A DNA stretch of 64,000 nucleotides from Marinobacter sp. S6332. GTDB lineage: Bacteria; Pseudomonadota; Gammaproteobacteria; Pseudomonadales; Oleiphilaceae. The notes below the pieces were generated by a model, which made no database searches, was not told where the DNA came from, and saw nothing but the letters and a program-made list of their open reading frames with translations. The stretch is from positions 1 to 64,000 of the forward strand of contig NZ_JALKAP010000003.1 of the NCBI RefSeq assembly GCF_023016045.1, given 5' to 3'. The stretch's first letter is position 1. The number at the start of each line of letters is the position of its first letter. This document shows positions 27,626 through 36,891 of the stretch, piece after piece. A program made the position numbers and the translations under genes.

Positions 27626-28840
27626 CTAAGCAGTCAGTTTTTTAACAGCAGCTTCAAAGCGCTCCAGCGCCTCATCGATATCCGTATCCGGAATAATCAG
27701 CGAAGGTGCCAGTCGAATCACGTCGGCACCAGCAATCAACACCATCACACCTTCATCCAAGCCTGCGTTCAGGAAATCTTTCGCTTTGCCTTTCCATTTT
27801 TCGGTCAACACACAACCCAATAAAAGCCCTTCACCGCGAACTTCACTGAAAATCTCATAACGCTTACCAATATCCATCATGCCTTTGCGCAAGTGATCAG
27901 AACGAGCTTTCACACCTTTAAGAATTTCCGGTTGGCTTACGGTATCGATAACCTTCTGGGCAACAGCACAAGCCAGTGCGTTACCACCATAGGTGCTGCC
28001 GTGGGTACCAACGCCAAGACTCGCGGCAACCTTTGCCGTGGTCAACATGGCTGCTACCGGAAAGCCACCACCCAAACCTTTCGCACTGGTAAGAATGTCG
28101 GGCACGACTCCGTACATCTGGTAGGCATAAAGATGGCCTGTGCGGCCTACGCCCGATTGAACCTCATCAAAAATCAACAAAGCGTCGTTGTCATCACAGA
28201 GTTTACGCAGCCCTTCAATAAATTCCGGTGTCCCGGGAACAACGCCACTCTCACCCTGAATCGGCTCCACAACCACAGCACAGGTCTTGGCCTTGGATAT
28301 CAATTTTTTAACCGATTCCAAGTCGTTGAAGTCTGCGTGGTGGATGCCACCCGGGGCTGGCTCAAAGCCTTCTAGGTATTTTGCCTGACCGCCAACGCTT
28401 ACGGTGAATAGGGTGCGCCCGTGGAAGGCGTTTTTGAAAGAGATGATCTCATGCTTCTCTGGCCCTGTGTGCTCCCAACCATAACGACGCGCAAGCTTAA
28501 AAGCAGCTTCGTTAGCTTCACCTCCGGAGTTGGCAAAAAATACTCGTTCAGCAAAGGTGAGGTCGCAAAGGGTTTTGGCCAAGCGCAGAGCCGGCTCGTT
28601 GGTCATAACATTGGAAAGGTGCCAGATTTTCTCTGCTTGCTCTTGCAAGGCCCCAACCAAACCAGGGTGCGAATGCCCCAGACAATTCACCGCAATGCCA
28701 CCCTGAAGATCTATAAACTCGCGGTCGTCTTGATCCCATATACGGGAACCCTCGCCTCGCACCGGAATAATGGCACCGGGAGAGTAGTTGGGCACCATGA
28801 CTTCATCAAACAGTTCGCGACTCACAGGTTCTTTGTGCAT
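27626..28840 (-). CDS. aruC: Succinylornithine / acetylornithine aminotransferase
   Basis: This 404-residue class-III PLP aminotransferase converts N-succinylornithine and 2-oxoglutarate to succinylglutamic semialdehyde and glutamate, step three of the pathway. It may also serve as the biosynthetic N-acetylornithine enzyme (ArgD). The PLP lysine is in [16 protein letters not shown] near residue 247-262. The cofactor Asp is in [15 protein letters not shown] near 220, and [18 protein letters not shown] is near 100. It is the first gene of the operon, with the promoter in the 99 bp before it. It could carry the symbol astC. Confidence 0.95.
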   Translation of the reverse strand: MHKEPVSRELFDEVMVPNYSPGAIIPVRGEGSRIWDQDDREFIDLQGGIAVNCLGHSHPGLVGALQEQAEKIWHLSNVMTNEPALRLAKTLCDLTFAERVFFANSGGEANEAAFKLARRYGWEHTGPEKHEIISFKNAFHGRTLFTVSVGGQAKYLEGFEPAPGGIHHADFNDLESVKKLISKAKTCAVVVEPIQGESGVVPGTPEFIEGLRKLCDDNDALLIFDEVQSGVGRTGHLYAYQMYGVVPDILTSAKGLGGGFPVAAMLTTAKVAASLGVGTHGSTYGGNALACAVAQKVIDTVSQPEILKGVKARSDHLRKGMMDIGKRYEIFSEVRGEGLLLGCVLTEKWKGKAKDFLNAGLDEGVMVLIAGADVIRLAPSLIIPDTDIDEALERFEAAVKKLTA

Positions 28841-28939
28841 AGATCTCTCTCAGGAAAGCAGTTAAGCCTATAAAAATAGTAGAGTTGCCGCCGCAGACAA
28901 GTACGTATGTGTGCGGACCAATAACTTATACTACGCCAC

Positions 28940-30403
28940 TCAGGGCATAAGCACATCCGGCTCACCCACTGCGGGCAGTTCTAGCACGGAATGCTCCTGA
29001 TGGCTCCCGCTCCGATGCGGTGCCATCAGTGCCTTTATCAACAGCTTGTAGGAGTCCAGATCGAAGGTGACAGACTGGCCACGCAGTGACAAATCCTGAA
29101 GCTCCTGCTCATCGTGCAAGGTGGCGACGTGCATCCAATTGTAGATCACCAGAATATCCGGCTGCACCCAGTCTGCGCGCCGCTCCACAATCGCAACGGG
29201 CCCCTTCCACGGCCAAGTTCGCAAGCGCAGTTCGTGGAACGCGATCTGCACTCGAAGATTGTAGCGGGCAACATCTTCAGAACCCTCACAAGCACCTTTG
29301 CATCGCCCCAGAGCCCGCTGAAAACAAGGGCCGCCGTGCGCTGGCTCAAGGCCTAGCAGCTGGTTGCAAAGCTCGTTTTTGGCCGCAATACCACTCAGCG
29401 CTCGCTCTGCATCACGCTTGCTACGAAACAACCCGTAATAGCTGGCAAGCCGATGCGGCTCAATCTCCCTCACGAGTCGTGCCTGCAAATAGCCAGACTC
29501 GTTTGGGGCAAGCTCGATACTCACTAAATTTTTGGCCGCTCGGGAACGGCGGTTAAAAAGAGGATTCAGAGTTTTGATCTGGCGAAGCTCCAACAGCAAA
29601 GCTCCGAGTTCACCAGCGGTTTCTGTGCACTCCACGCGGCGCAGGCTTTCAGAAATGCGCACTCCTTTGCTGGTGTTATGATCTCCCGAAAAATGCGACG
29701 CTACGCGCTGGGCAATATTGGTGCTTTTCCCCACATACAACAGCGCATCATTCTCGCCATAAAACCGGTACACTCCGGGCCCTCGCGGCAAATCCCTTAA
29801 GGTATCCAGTGGCAGGTGTGATGGAATACTCGGCCGTTGCAAAAGAGCGCCGACTGCTCCTTCTAACTCTTCATTACCCTTTTCTGCCAAAGCATGAGTA
29901 AAAAACTCAAGCATGGCGGATACATCCCCCATAGCCCGGTGACGCTGCACCTGCTTCAACCCATGGCGCTCAATCAATGCATCCATATTATGCCTGCGAA
30001 ACTCCGGGTACAGCCGCCGAGAAAGCTTCACAGTGCACAATACCCGCGCAGAAAATAGCCGACCAAGCCTGCGGTATTCCGATTTGATAAAACCGTAATC
30101 AAAGCGCGCGTTATGGGCCACGAAGACCGTGTCTCGCAGCTGCTCTTCAAGTTCATCTGCTATGGCTTCAAACGTTGGCGCATCAGACACCATTTCATTC
30201 GAAATGCCCGTTAACTGCTCGATAAAAGGCGAGATGCGAGCATTCGGATTCAGAAGCGTTTGCCATTCACCAATCACCTCGCCCGAACGCCAGAAACGAA
30301 TTCCGATTTCGGTAATGCGATCGTGCGATGAATTACCGCCCGTGGTCTCAATATCGAGAAACGCAAATGTAGTGTGTTTTAAGTAGGTGTGTTTGGCCGT
30401 CAT
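28940..30403 (-). CDS. DEDDh exonuclease / GIY-YIG nuclease fusion protein
   Basis: This 487-residue two-nuclease protein may act in DNA repair or nucleic-acid turnover. Residues about 8-175 form a DnaQ-like 3'-5' exonuclease: ExoI FLDIETTGG, ExoII VAHNARFDYGFI, ExoIII HRAMGDVSAM. All four acidic residues and the His are present. Residues about 203-285 form a GIY-YIG domain like UvrC/Cho (GPGVYRFYGENDALLYVGKS, then arginine in IAQRVASHF). The C-terminal part has a Cys-containing segment (FQRALGRCKGACEG) seen in this fusion family. The fusion is known from many gammaproteobacteria; the substrate in vivo is not established. Confidence 0.9.
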   Translation of the reverse strand: MTAKHTYLKHTTFAFLDIETTGGNSSHDRITEIGIRFWRSGEVIGEWQTLLNPNARISPFIEQLTGISNEMVSDAPTFEAIADELEEQLRDTVFVAHNARFDYGFIKSEYRRLGRLFSARVLCTVKLSRRLYPEFRRHNMDALIERHGLKQVQRHRAMGDVSAMLEFFTHALAEKGNEELEGAVGALLQRPSIPSHLPLDTLRDLPRGPGVYRFYGENDALLYVGKSTNIAQRVASHFSGDHNTSKGVRISESLRRVECTETAGELGALLLELRQIKTLNPLFNRRSRAAKNLVSIELAPNESGYLQARLVREIEPHRLASYYGLFRSKRDAERALSGIAAKNELCNQLLGLEPAHGGPCFQRALGRCKGACEGSEDVARYNLRVQIAFHELRLRTWPWKGPVAIVERRADWVQPDILVIYNWMHVATLHDEQELQDLSLRGQSVTFDLDSYKLLIKALMAPHRSGSHQEHSVLELPAVGEPDVLMP

Positions 30404-30464
30404 GCTCTTGATTCTATCCAGCTACGCACTGCGGAGCATTTGTTCTAGGCGGCTCTAAGCAATT

Positions 30465-30983
30465 CTATACGCTCAAAAGCTCGTCGCACCACCGCAACAC
30501 TTCGTCTTCTGAAAAGGGTAGATCTACTGCATCCTCACCGCCAAACTCGTGCCATTGCGCAAGGAACTTACGCTTCACCACCGTTAAAACCGGAATACCT
30601 GCATCCAGTATCTGAACAAACTCCGTGCGGAATCCTTTACCGTCGATTTCCTGCTGTCCAAAGCGGTTCACAACTGCCAGCTTAGGTGGCTGCTCGACCA
30701 AAGCGCGCAGCACGTTGGTGGCATCTGCCAGTCCGCGAGGATCGAGACAACAGGACTGCGACTCCTTCCCCAGATTCTGGGCTATGGAATACTCCTTGCC
30801 GGTTTCCAGATCTTGGAGCGCCATAGGCTCTCGCCGCAAGCCCCGCTCATTCAATGCCATCGTCAGCCCGGCAGTTCTGTCACCACGCTGATTCAGTGTT
30901 GCTGCCACCTTGTGTAGCAACTTATCCACGGGCTGCTCATCGTTGTCATAAATAATGGCTGCGAGATTCAGTTCTTTGCTCAT
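30465..30983 (-). CDS. DUF2478 domain protein
   Basis: This 172-residue protein resembles DUF2478, a family related to P-loop NTPases and often found with molybdenum uptake genes. The start AAIIYDNDEQPVDKLLHKVA occupies the place of a phosphate-binding loop but lacks a GxxGxGK motif. ACLDPRGLA-type sequence appears as SCCLDPRGLADAT near residue 80, and VVNRFGQQEIDGKGFRTEF near 107 is well conserved. No molybdenum gene is adjacent here. It lies 61 nt before the exonuclease gene on the same strand, so the two may be co-transcribed. Confidence 0.7.
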   Translation of the reverse strand: MSKELNLAAIIYDNDEQPVDKLLHKVAATLNQRGDRTAGLTMALNERGLRREPMALQDLETGKEYSIAQNLGKESQSCCLDPRGLADATNVLRALVEQPPKLAVVNRFGQQEIDGKGFRTEFVQILDAGIPVLTVVKRKFLAQWHEFGGEDAVDLPFSEDEVLRWCDELLSV

Positions 30984-31016
30984 GCGTTCAATACCTACAA
31001 ACGTTAAATGGGGAAC

Positions 31017-32276
31017 TCACTCACCTGCCCGCAACCGGGTTCTAACGCCTCGGGTGGTCATCACGCCAAGCACCTCTACCAAAGACAGCAAACCTCTATC
31101 ATGCTGCCGGGGCGGTTTCCCATTACCCATACGCCCAAGTTGGCGGGCATACCAACTCACTTCCATCAGAGCCATATTGTCGATTGCCTTGATGCCGGTT
31201 TTTATCGGCTTTACAAGGCTTGTGAAGGCTTCCCCCGACATGATTCGGTTCGGTAAATCCGGCTCCACCGCCAATGGTCTAGCTAGCCCCACCAAATCCG
31301 TCGCTCCAGACGCAATAGCCTGAGCCATCCCTTCACTGGTACGAAATCCTCCGGTAACCATCAAAGGCACATCCGCACGTTTACGAACCTTCTCCGCAAA
31401 TTCCAGAAAGTAAGCCTCGCGCGCCAAAGTACTCTGCTTCACGCCACCACTTCCTTTGCCGGTTCCCTTCGCCATGGCAGGGCTCTCGTAATTACCCCCC
31501 GAGATCTCAACCAGATCAATACCCTCACTCGCCAAAGCATCGATAACGGCCAAAGACTCATCTTCCGTGAAACCACCACGCTGGAAATCAGCCGAATTCA
31601 ATTTAATGCCCACACAAAAATCGGGATTTGTAGACGCCCGAATAGCCCGGTAAACCTCAAGCACAAACTTCATCCGCTTCTCTGCCGACCCGCCCCACTC
31701 ATCCGTACGCTGATTATGGTGTGGCGACAAAAACTGGCTAACCAGATACCCATGGGCCCCGTGAATCTGCACACCATCAAACCCTGCCTTCTCGGCAATG
31801 GCGGCACTGCGGGCAAACCGCTCAACAATATCCTCAACCTCCGGCCCGGTGAGCGCCCTAGGCGTACCGAACATGCTTTGCATCTCCTTACGGAACGGAA
31901 TCGCGCTGGGCGACACCGGCTCCTTGTTGAGCATTTTCGGAATCTGTTTACCGGGGTGATTCAGCTGCATCCAAATCTGCTTACCACCAGCCTTACCCGC
32001 CTTTGCCCAAGCTTTCAAAAGCTCGATATCCTGTTCATCCTCCAGCACCACATTCTGTGGCTCACCAATGTGCCGCCGGTCGACCATCACATTCCCGGTA
32101 ATCGACAGGCCAGTTCCACCTTCCGCCCATGTACGGTATAGCGTCACGAGTTCTTGCGTAACCCGGTTATCAATCGTACCCAGAGTTTCACTCATGGCGG
32201 ACTTGGCGAAGCGGTTCGGAATAATCTTACCGTTCTTTAGGCTTAGCGGTTTGGACAATACTTCAGCGGCGTTCAT
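31017..32276 (-). CDS. NADH:flavin oxidoreductase, Old Yellow Enzyme family
   Basis: This 419-residue FMN-dependent TIM-barrel ene-reductase has the conserved catalytic region QIHGAHGYLVSQFLSPHHNQ (near residue 170), DEWGGSAEKRMKF just after it, and phosphate-binding GGFRTSEGMAQAI near 318. It is of the longer group that acts on 2,4-dienoyl or xenobiotic enones; the substrate is unknown. Its C-terminus (about 365-419) lacks the iron-sulfur/FAD extension of FadH. It lies downstream, on the minus strand, of intergenic repeat copy B. It is 33 nt upstream of the DUF2478 gene and probably in the same transcript. Confidence 0.9.
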   Translation of the reverse strand: MNAAEVLSKPLSLKNGKIIPNRFAKSAMSETLGTIDNRVTQELVTLYRTWAEGGTGLSITGNVMVDRRHIGEPQNVVLEDEQDIELLKAWAKAGKAGGKQIWMQLNHPGKQIPKMLNKEPVSPSAIPFRKEMQSMFGTPRALTGPEVEDIVERFARSAAIAEKAGFDGVQIHGAHGYLVSQFLSPHHNQRTDEWGGSAEKRMKFVLEVYRAIRASTNPDFCVGIKLNSADFQRGGFTEDESLAVIDALASEGIDLVEISGGNYESPAMAKGTGKGSGGVKQSTLAREAYFLEFAEKVRKRADVPLMVTGGFRTSEGMAQAIASGATDLVGLARPLAVEPDLPNRIMSGEAFTSLVKPIKTGIKAIDNMALMEVSWYARQLGRMGNGKPPRQHDRGLLSLVEVLGVMTTRGVRTRLRAGE

Positions 32277-32400
32277 GGCAGTGCTCTCTGATTATTTTGC
32301 ATCACAGGATAGTGAACAGGTAAGACTCTATGGCCAATGGCCCGAGCGACGCAAAGCTAGAAACGCAGTAAAGCACAGCGAAAACGGAGGGGCCAGAACG

Positions 32401-32508
32401 CGAGAGGCGGGCAATACAATTCAGGACTGTAGAGGGCCAAGGATGGCCCGAAACAAGCCCCCATGGATGGGCTCGTAGCGTGTCCTGAATTGTATTGCCC
32501 GCCTCTCG
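32401..32508 (+). repeat. Structured intergenic repeat, copy B (twin A-N-GGA hairpins)
   Basis: Arms 32401-32427 and 32482-32508 are perfectly complementary over 27 bp. The 54-nt core (32428-32481) has hairpin 1 GGGCC-AAGGAT-GGCCC, the linker GAAACAAGC, hairpin 2 with ATGGAT loop (CCCC/GGGC, one mismatch against the other copies), and ends TCGTAGCGT. It differs from copy C's core only in the hairpin 2 stem. It lies between the aceF stop and the start of the oxidoreductase gene, both on the other strand. Confidence 0.88.
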
Positions 32509-32511
32509 CCG

Positions 32512-32533
32512 CCCCAAGCCTTAAAGGCTGGGG
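32512..32533 (-). terminator. Imperfect hairpin after aceF
   Basis: CCCCAAGCCTT and AAGGCTGGGG form a hairpin about 16 nt beyond the aceF stop on the minus strand, with one unpaired base. No T run follows, so termination efficiency is doubtful. It directly adjoins repeat copy B. Confidence 0.4.
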
Positions 32534-32549
32534 ACGAATCTACCGGCTA

Positions 32550-34217
32550 TCAAAGTAGCAGGGTACGAATATCCCCAAGCAGTTGACTAAGCAACGAGGT
32601 AAACCTCGCCGCATCAGCCCCGTTCACCGCCCGGTGATCGTAGGATAAAGACAAAGGCAGCATCAGCCTAGGCTGGAACTCACCCCCATCCCACACCGGC
32701 TTCATGGCCGCCCGGGAAACCCCAAGAATCGCCACCTCCGGTGTATTCACAATCGGCGTAAATGCCGTACCCCCAATACCACCAAGACTGGTAATCGTAA
32801 AACAGGCACCCTGCATGTCTGCCGGCTTCAACTCCCTGTCCCGAGCTTTCTGGGCGAGCTCGGCACTTTCTGCCGCCAAATCCCAAAGCCCCTTCTGATC
32901 CACATCGCGAATCACCGGAACCATCAGCCCATTCGGCGTATCCACAGCAATACCAATATGAATGTACTTCTTGCGAACCACCTCTTTGCGCTCCAGATCC
33001 AGAGACACATTGAACTGCGGCAGCTCAGCCAGCACAGTTGCACAAGCTTTCAGAATGAACGGCAAAGGCGTCATCTTCACACCTTTTTTCTCACCTGCCG
33101 TTTTCTGGGATTTGCGGAACGCCTCCATGTCAGTGATATCCGCATCTTCAAACTGAGTAACGTGAGGCACGTTCAGCCAACTGCGCTGCATATTGGTGGC
33201 CGTAACCGCCATCATCCGCGACATTGGCTCTTTTTCAATGTCCCCAAACTTGCTGAAGTCCGGTAGTTTCACCGCCGGTATTCCTGAGCCAGAGGTCGCC
33301 CCCACGCTCCCTTGCTGGGTCTGTTGCAGCTGATGTTTTACATAACTATTCACATCGTCTTTCAGAATCCGGCTTTTAGGGCCCGACCCCTTGATGCGAG
33401 TCATATCTGCACCCAGCTCACGGGCCAGCTTGCGCACGGCAGGGCCAGCGTGAACTTTGGCGCCCGGTGAAGGCGGCTCATAAGTCGAACTTTGAGACTG
33501 TGCTTCTGGCTCTTTCTGCGACTGTTTTTCCGCCTTAGGCTCCGGTTTTGAATCTTCGCCAGAGTCAGCAGCAGGCGCTTCACTCTCTGCCTCGCCCTCC
33601 TCGTTTTCCTCACTGCCATCGTCGGCAACGGTCAGTTCCAGAAGCTTGTCGCCCTCAGACAACTTGTCGCCCTCCGCCACCAGAATCTTGACCACCTTGC
33701 CAGCGTAGGGCGACGGAATTTCCATAGAGGCTTTATCGGATTCAACCGTCACCAGAGGCCCATCAACCTCAATGGTATCGCCCTCAGCCACATTGATCTC
33801 GATAACCGGCACGTCTTCCATTCCGTCCAGAGGCGGCACCAGAACAGTTTCCTTACGTGAGCCGCCGGATTTTTTCTTCGGTGCAGGTTTGCTCTCTTCA
33901 GGTTCAGGCTGTGCTTCAGAACTGGCCTCGCTCTCCGCTTTATCTTCCGGCTCATCGTCGGTGTCATCATCCGAGGCTCCGCCAGCGTCCATCATCGCCA
34001 CCACATCACCTTCTTTAACTTTATCCCCCACCTTCACACTAAGTTTGGTGATTTTGCCAGCACCGGGGGAAGGCAAGTCTACGGAGGCTTTGTCGGTTTC
34101 AACCGTCAGGATCGAATCCTCCGCCTCAACCGAGTCGCCAACACTTACCAAAACATCAATTATCTCAACTTCATCTGCCCCGCCGAGATCGGGAACCTTG
34201 ATTTCCTGTTCACTCAT
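32550..34217 (-). CDS. aceF: Pyruvate dehydrogenase E2, dihydrolipoamide acetyltransferase
   Basis: This 555-residue E2 core subunit passes acetyl from lipoate to CoA. Two lipoyl domains are present, with lipoylated Lys in VETDKASVDLPSP (near residue 43) and VESDKASMEIPSP (near 160). They are joined by Ala/Glu/Pro-rich linkers. A peripheral-subunit-binding domain (HAGPAVRKLARELGADMTRI, near 255) and the catalytic acetyltransferase domain with YDHRAVNGADAARF near the end follow. Two lipoyl domains resemble Pseudomonas AceF rather than the three of E. coli. The ATG at 34217 is chosen for AAGGAG 6 nt upstream; the frame extends to 34313 inside aceE. Confidence 0.96.
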   Translation of the reverse strand: MSEQEIKVPDLGGADEVEIIDVLVSVGDSVEAEDSILTVETDKASVDLPSPGAGKITKLSVKVGDKVKEGDVVAMMDAGGASDDDTDDEPEDKAESEASSEAQPEPEESKPAPKKKSGGSRKETVLVPPLDGMEDVPVIEINVAEGDTIEVDGPLVTVESDKASMEIPSPYAGKVVKILVAEGDKLSEGDKLLELTVADDGSEENEEGEAESEAPAADSGEDSKPEPKAEKQSQKEPEAQSQSSTYEPPSPGAKVHAGPAVRKLARELGADMTRIKGSGPKSRILKDDVNSYVKHQLQQTQQGSVGATSGSGIPAVKLPDFSKFGDIEKEPMSRMMAVTATNMQRSWLNVPHVTQFEDADITDMEAFRKSQKTAGEKKGVKMTPLPFILKACATVLAELPQFNVSLDLERKEVVRKKYIHIGIAVDTPNGLMVPVIRDVDQKGLWDLAAESAELAQKARDRELKPADMQGACFTITSLGGIGGTAFTPIVNTPEVAILGVSRAAMKPVWDGGEFQPRLMLPLSLSYDHRAVNGADAARFTSLLSQLLGDIRTLLL

Positions 34218-34227
34218 GACGGTCTCC

Positions 34228-36891
34228 TTAGCAGTGCGCCGGGTTCGTTTTATTGCGATCGATACCGTACTTGCGCATGGCTTCAAGAACCTGCTCTTCC
34301 TTGACTTCACCATCTTTGGCCAAGGCCGACAGGGCGGCTACCGTTACGTAATAGCGGTCTATCTCGAAGAAACTCCGTAGCTTCTCCCGGGTATCACTAC
34401 GGCCAAAGCCATCGGTTCCCAGAGTCAGGAAGGTTTTCGGGATAAACGCCCGCAACTGCTCTGAGTGCAGTTTGATGTAATCTGTAGAAGAAACCACCGG
34501 CCCCGTTTGTTTTTCCAAGCACTGAGTGACGAAGGCTTTGCGGGGCTTGTCATCCGGGTGCAGCAGGTTCCAGCGCTCAACGTGCTGGCCATCGCGGGCA
34601 AGCTCGTTAAAGCTGGTTACACTCCACACATCCGAGGCAACGCCCCAGTCATCTTTCAGCATCTGGGCTGCGGCTCGCACTTCATTAAGAATTGCACCAG
34701 CGCCCAGCAACTGTACGCGCTGCTTTTTCTTGCCGCCTTTTACTTCTACAGACTCGAACTTGTACATCCCCTTGATAATGGAGTCTTCACTGTCCTTGGG
34801 CATGGCTGGCTGTTCATAGTTCTCGTTTTCCATGGTGATGTAGTAGAAAACGTTTTTGTTCTCTTCAAACATCTCCTTCATACCATGATGGATTATCACG
34901 GCCATCTCATAGCCGTAGGCCGGATCGTAAGCCTTGCAGTTGGGAATGGTATTCGCCAGTACATGGCTGTGCCCATCCTGATGCTGCAAACCTTCGCCAT
35001 TCAACGTAGTACGCCCTGCTGTACCACCAATCAGGAAACCACGAGCTTGCATGTCGCCTGAAGCCCAGGCCAAGTCTCCCACTCGCTGGAAGCCGAACAT
35101 GGAGTAGAAGGCATAGAAGGGAATCAGCGGGAAGTTGTTGTTGCTATAAGAGGTAGCCGCAGCCATCCACGCAGCCATAGCACCCCCTTCATTGATGCCT
35201 TCCTGCAGAATCTGGCCCTTTTTGTCCTCGCGATAATACATGATCTGCTCACGATCCTGAGGCACATATTTCTGGCCCTCAGAGGTATAGATACCCAACT
35301 GGCGGAACATGCCTTCCATACCGAATGTGCGAGCTTCGTCTGGCACTATGGGCACTATGCGCTTGCCAATACGCTTATCTTTGACGAGCGCACCCAACAG
35401 CCTCACAAAGGCCATGGTTGTGGAGATTTCCCGGCCATTTGAACCTTCTAGAACCTGCTTGAAAATATCCAGCTCGGGAATCTTAAGAGGCTGACAATCC
35501 TTTCGGCGCCGGGGGTAGAAGCCGCCAAGTTCCTGTCGGCGCTTGTTCATATACACCAACTCGGGGCTGTCTGGTGCCGGGCGATAATAGGGAACGTCTT
35601 CGAGCTCTTCGTCTTTCAATGGGATCGCGAAGCGGTCACGGAACGCCTTGAGGGTTTCAATATCCAGCTTCTTCAGTGAGTGGGCCGTGTTTTGGGACTC
35701 GCCCGCCGCACCAAAACCATAGCCTTTAATGGTGTGAGCAAGAATCACCGTTGGCTTGCCGTTCGACTCCGTCATCGCCTTCTTATAAGCGGCATACACT
35801 TTGTACGGGTCGTGACCACCACGGTTGAGCTTGTTGATATCCTCATCAGTCCAGTCTTCAACTAACTTGGCCAGCTGGGGATACTTCCCGAAAAAGTGCT
35901 TGCGGGTATACGCTGGGCCGTTGTGCGTAAAGTTTTGCAAATCACCATCACAGATCTCATCCATGGCGCGCTGCATAACCCCGTTTTCGTCCTGATCAAA
36001 CAGAGTGTCCCATACGCGTCCCCATACTACCTTGATAACATTCCAGCCAGAGCCACGGAATGAGCCTTCCAATTCCTGAATAATCTTGCCATTACCTCGC
36101 ACCGGTCCATCTAAGCGCTGCAGGTTACAGTTCACCACGAACACCAGGTTATCCAGATTTTCTCGGCCAGCCTTTGATATACAGCCGAGAGTTTCTGGCT
36201 CGTCTGTCTCGCCGTCACCGACAAAACACCAGACCTTGCGATCACCCATTTCAACGAGTTCGCGGCTGTCGAGGTACTTCATTACGTGAGCCTGATAAAT
36301 GGCCTGAATCGGCCCAAGACCCATAGATACGGTAGGGAACTGCCAGTAGTCTGGCATCAACCAAGGGTGCGGGTAGGAGGAAAGGCCATCGCCATCCACT
36401 TCCTCACGGTATTTATCAAGCTGCTCTTCGGTAAACCGGCCTTCTAGAAAGGACCGGGCGTAATTACCCGGCGACGCATGGCCCTGAAAATAAACCAGAT
36501 CTGATTCGCGCTTTTCGTCACCACCATGAAAAAAGTAGTTGAAGCCTACATCGTAGAGTGTGGCGGCAGACGAAAAGGTGGAAATGTGACCGCCCAAGTC
36601 GCCCGGGCGCTTGTTAGCGCGGACAACCATGGCCATGGCATTCCAACGAATCAACGAACGAATCCGGCGCTCCATAAAGAGGTCGCCCGGCATCCGGGCT
36701 TCCTGAGTGTCCGGAATGGTGTTTCTAAACGGTGTAGTTATGGAGTAAGGCAACTCGGTGCCATCCCGGCTAGCGCGCTCAGACAGGCGCTCCAGAATGT
36801 ATTTAACCCGATCTATACCCTCGTGCTCCATGAGCGACTCAAGTGCATCAAGCCATTCGCTCGTTTCAATGGGATCATCATCCTGGTACAT
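34228..36891 (-). CDS. aceE: Pyruvate dehydrogenase E1 component, homodimeric
   Basis: This 887-residue protein has exactly the length of E. coli AceE. It decarboxylates pyruvate with thiamine diphosphate and acetylates the E2 lipoyl domain. The ThDP motif begins WCFVGDGETDEPE (near residue 228) and runs to NCNLQRLDGPVRGNGKI. The ATG at 36891 has GGAGG about 5 nt upstream; the open frame begins one codon earlier with TTG. aceF starts 10 nt after the stop, so the two are one operon. No E3 (lpd) gene or pdhR is present nearby. Confidence 0.97.
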   Translation of the reverse strand: MYQDDDPIETSEWLDALESLMEHEGIDRVKYILERLSERASRDGTELPYSITTPFRNTIPDTQEARMPGDLFMERRIRSLIRWNAMAMVVRANKRPGDLGGHISTFSSAATLYDVGFNYFFHGGDEKRESDLVYFQGHASPGNYARSFLEGRFTEEQLDKYREEVDGDGLSSYPHPWLMPDYWQFPTVSMGLGPIQAIYQAHVMKYLDSRELVEMGDRKVWCFVGDGETDEPETLGCISKAGRENLDNLVFVVNCNLQRLDGPVRGNGKIIQELEGSFRGSGWNVIKVVWGRVWDTLFDQDENGVMQRAMDEICDGDLQNFTHNGPAYTRKHFFGKYPQLAKLVEDWTDEDINKLNRGGHDPYKVYAAYKKAMTESNGKPTVILAHTIKGYGFGAAGESQNTAHSLKKLDIETLKAFRDRFAIPLKDEELEDVPYYRPAPDSPELVYMNKRRQELGGFYPRRRKDCQPLKIPELDIFKQVLEGSNGREISTTMAFVRLLGALVKDKRIGKRIVPIVPDEARTFGMEGMFRQLGIYTSEGQKYVPQDREQIMYYREDKKGQILQEGINEGGAMAAWMAAATSYSNNNFPLIPFYAFYSMFGFQRVGDLAWASGDMQARGFLIGGTAGRTTLNGEGLQHQDGHSHVLANTIPNCKAYDPAYGYEMAVIIHHGMKEMFEENKNVFYYITMENENYEQPAMPKDSEDSIIKGMYKFESVEVKGGKKKQRVQLLGAGAILNEVRAAAQMLKDDWGVASDVWSVTSFNELARDGQHVERWNLLHPDDKPRKAFVTQCLEKQTGPVVSSTDYIKLHSEQLRAFIPKTFLTLGTDGFGRSDTREKLRSFFEIDRYYVTVAALSALAKDGEVKEEQVLEAMRKYGIDRNKTNPAHC

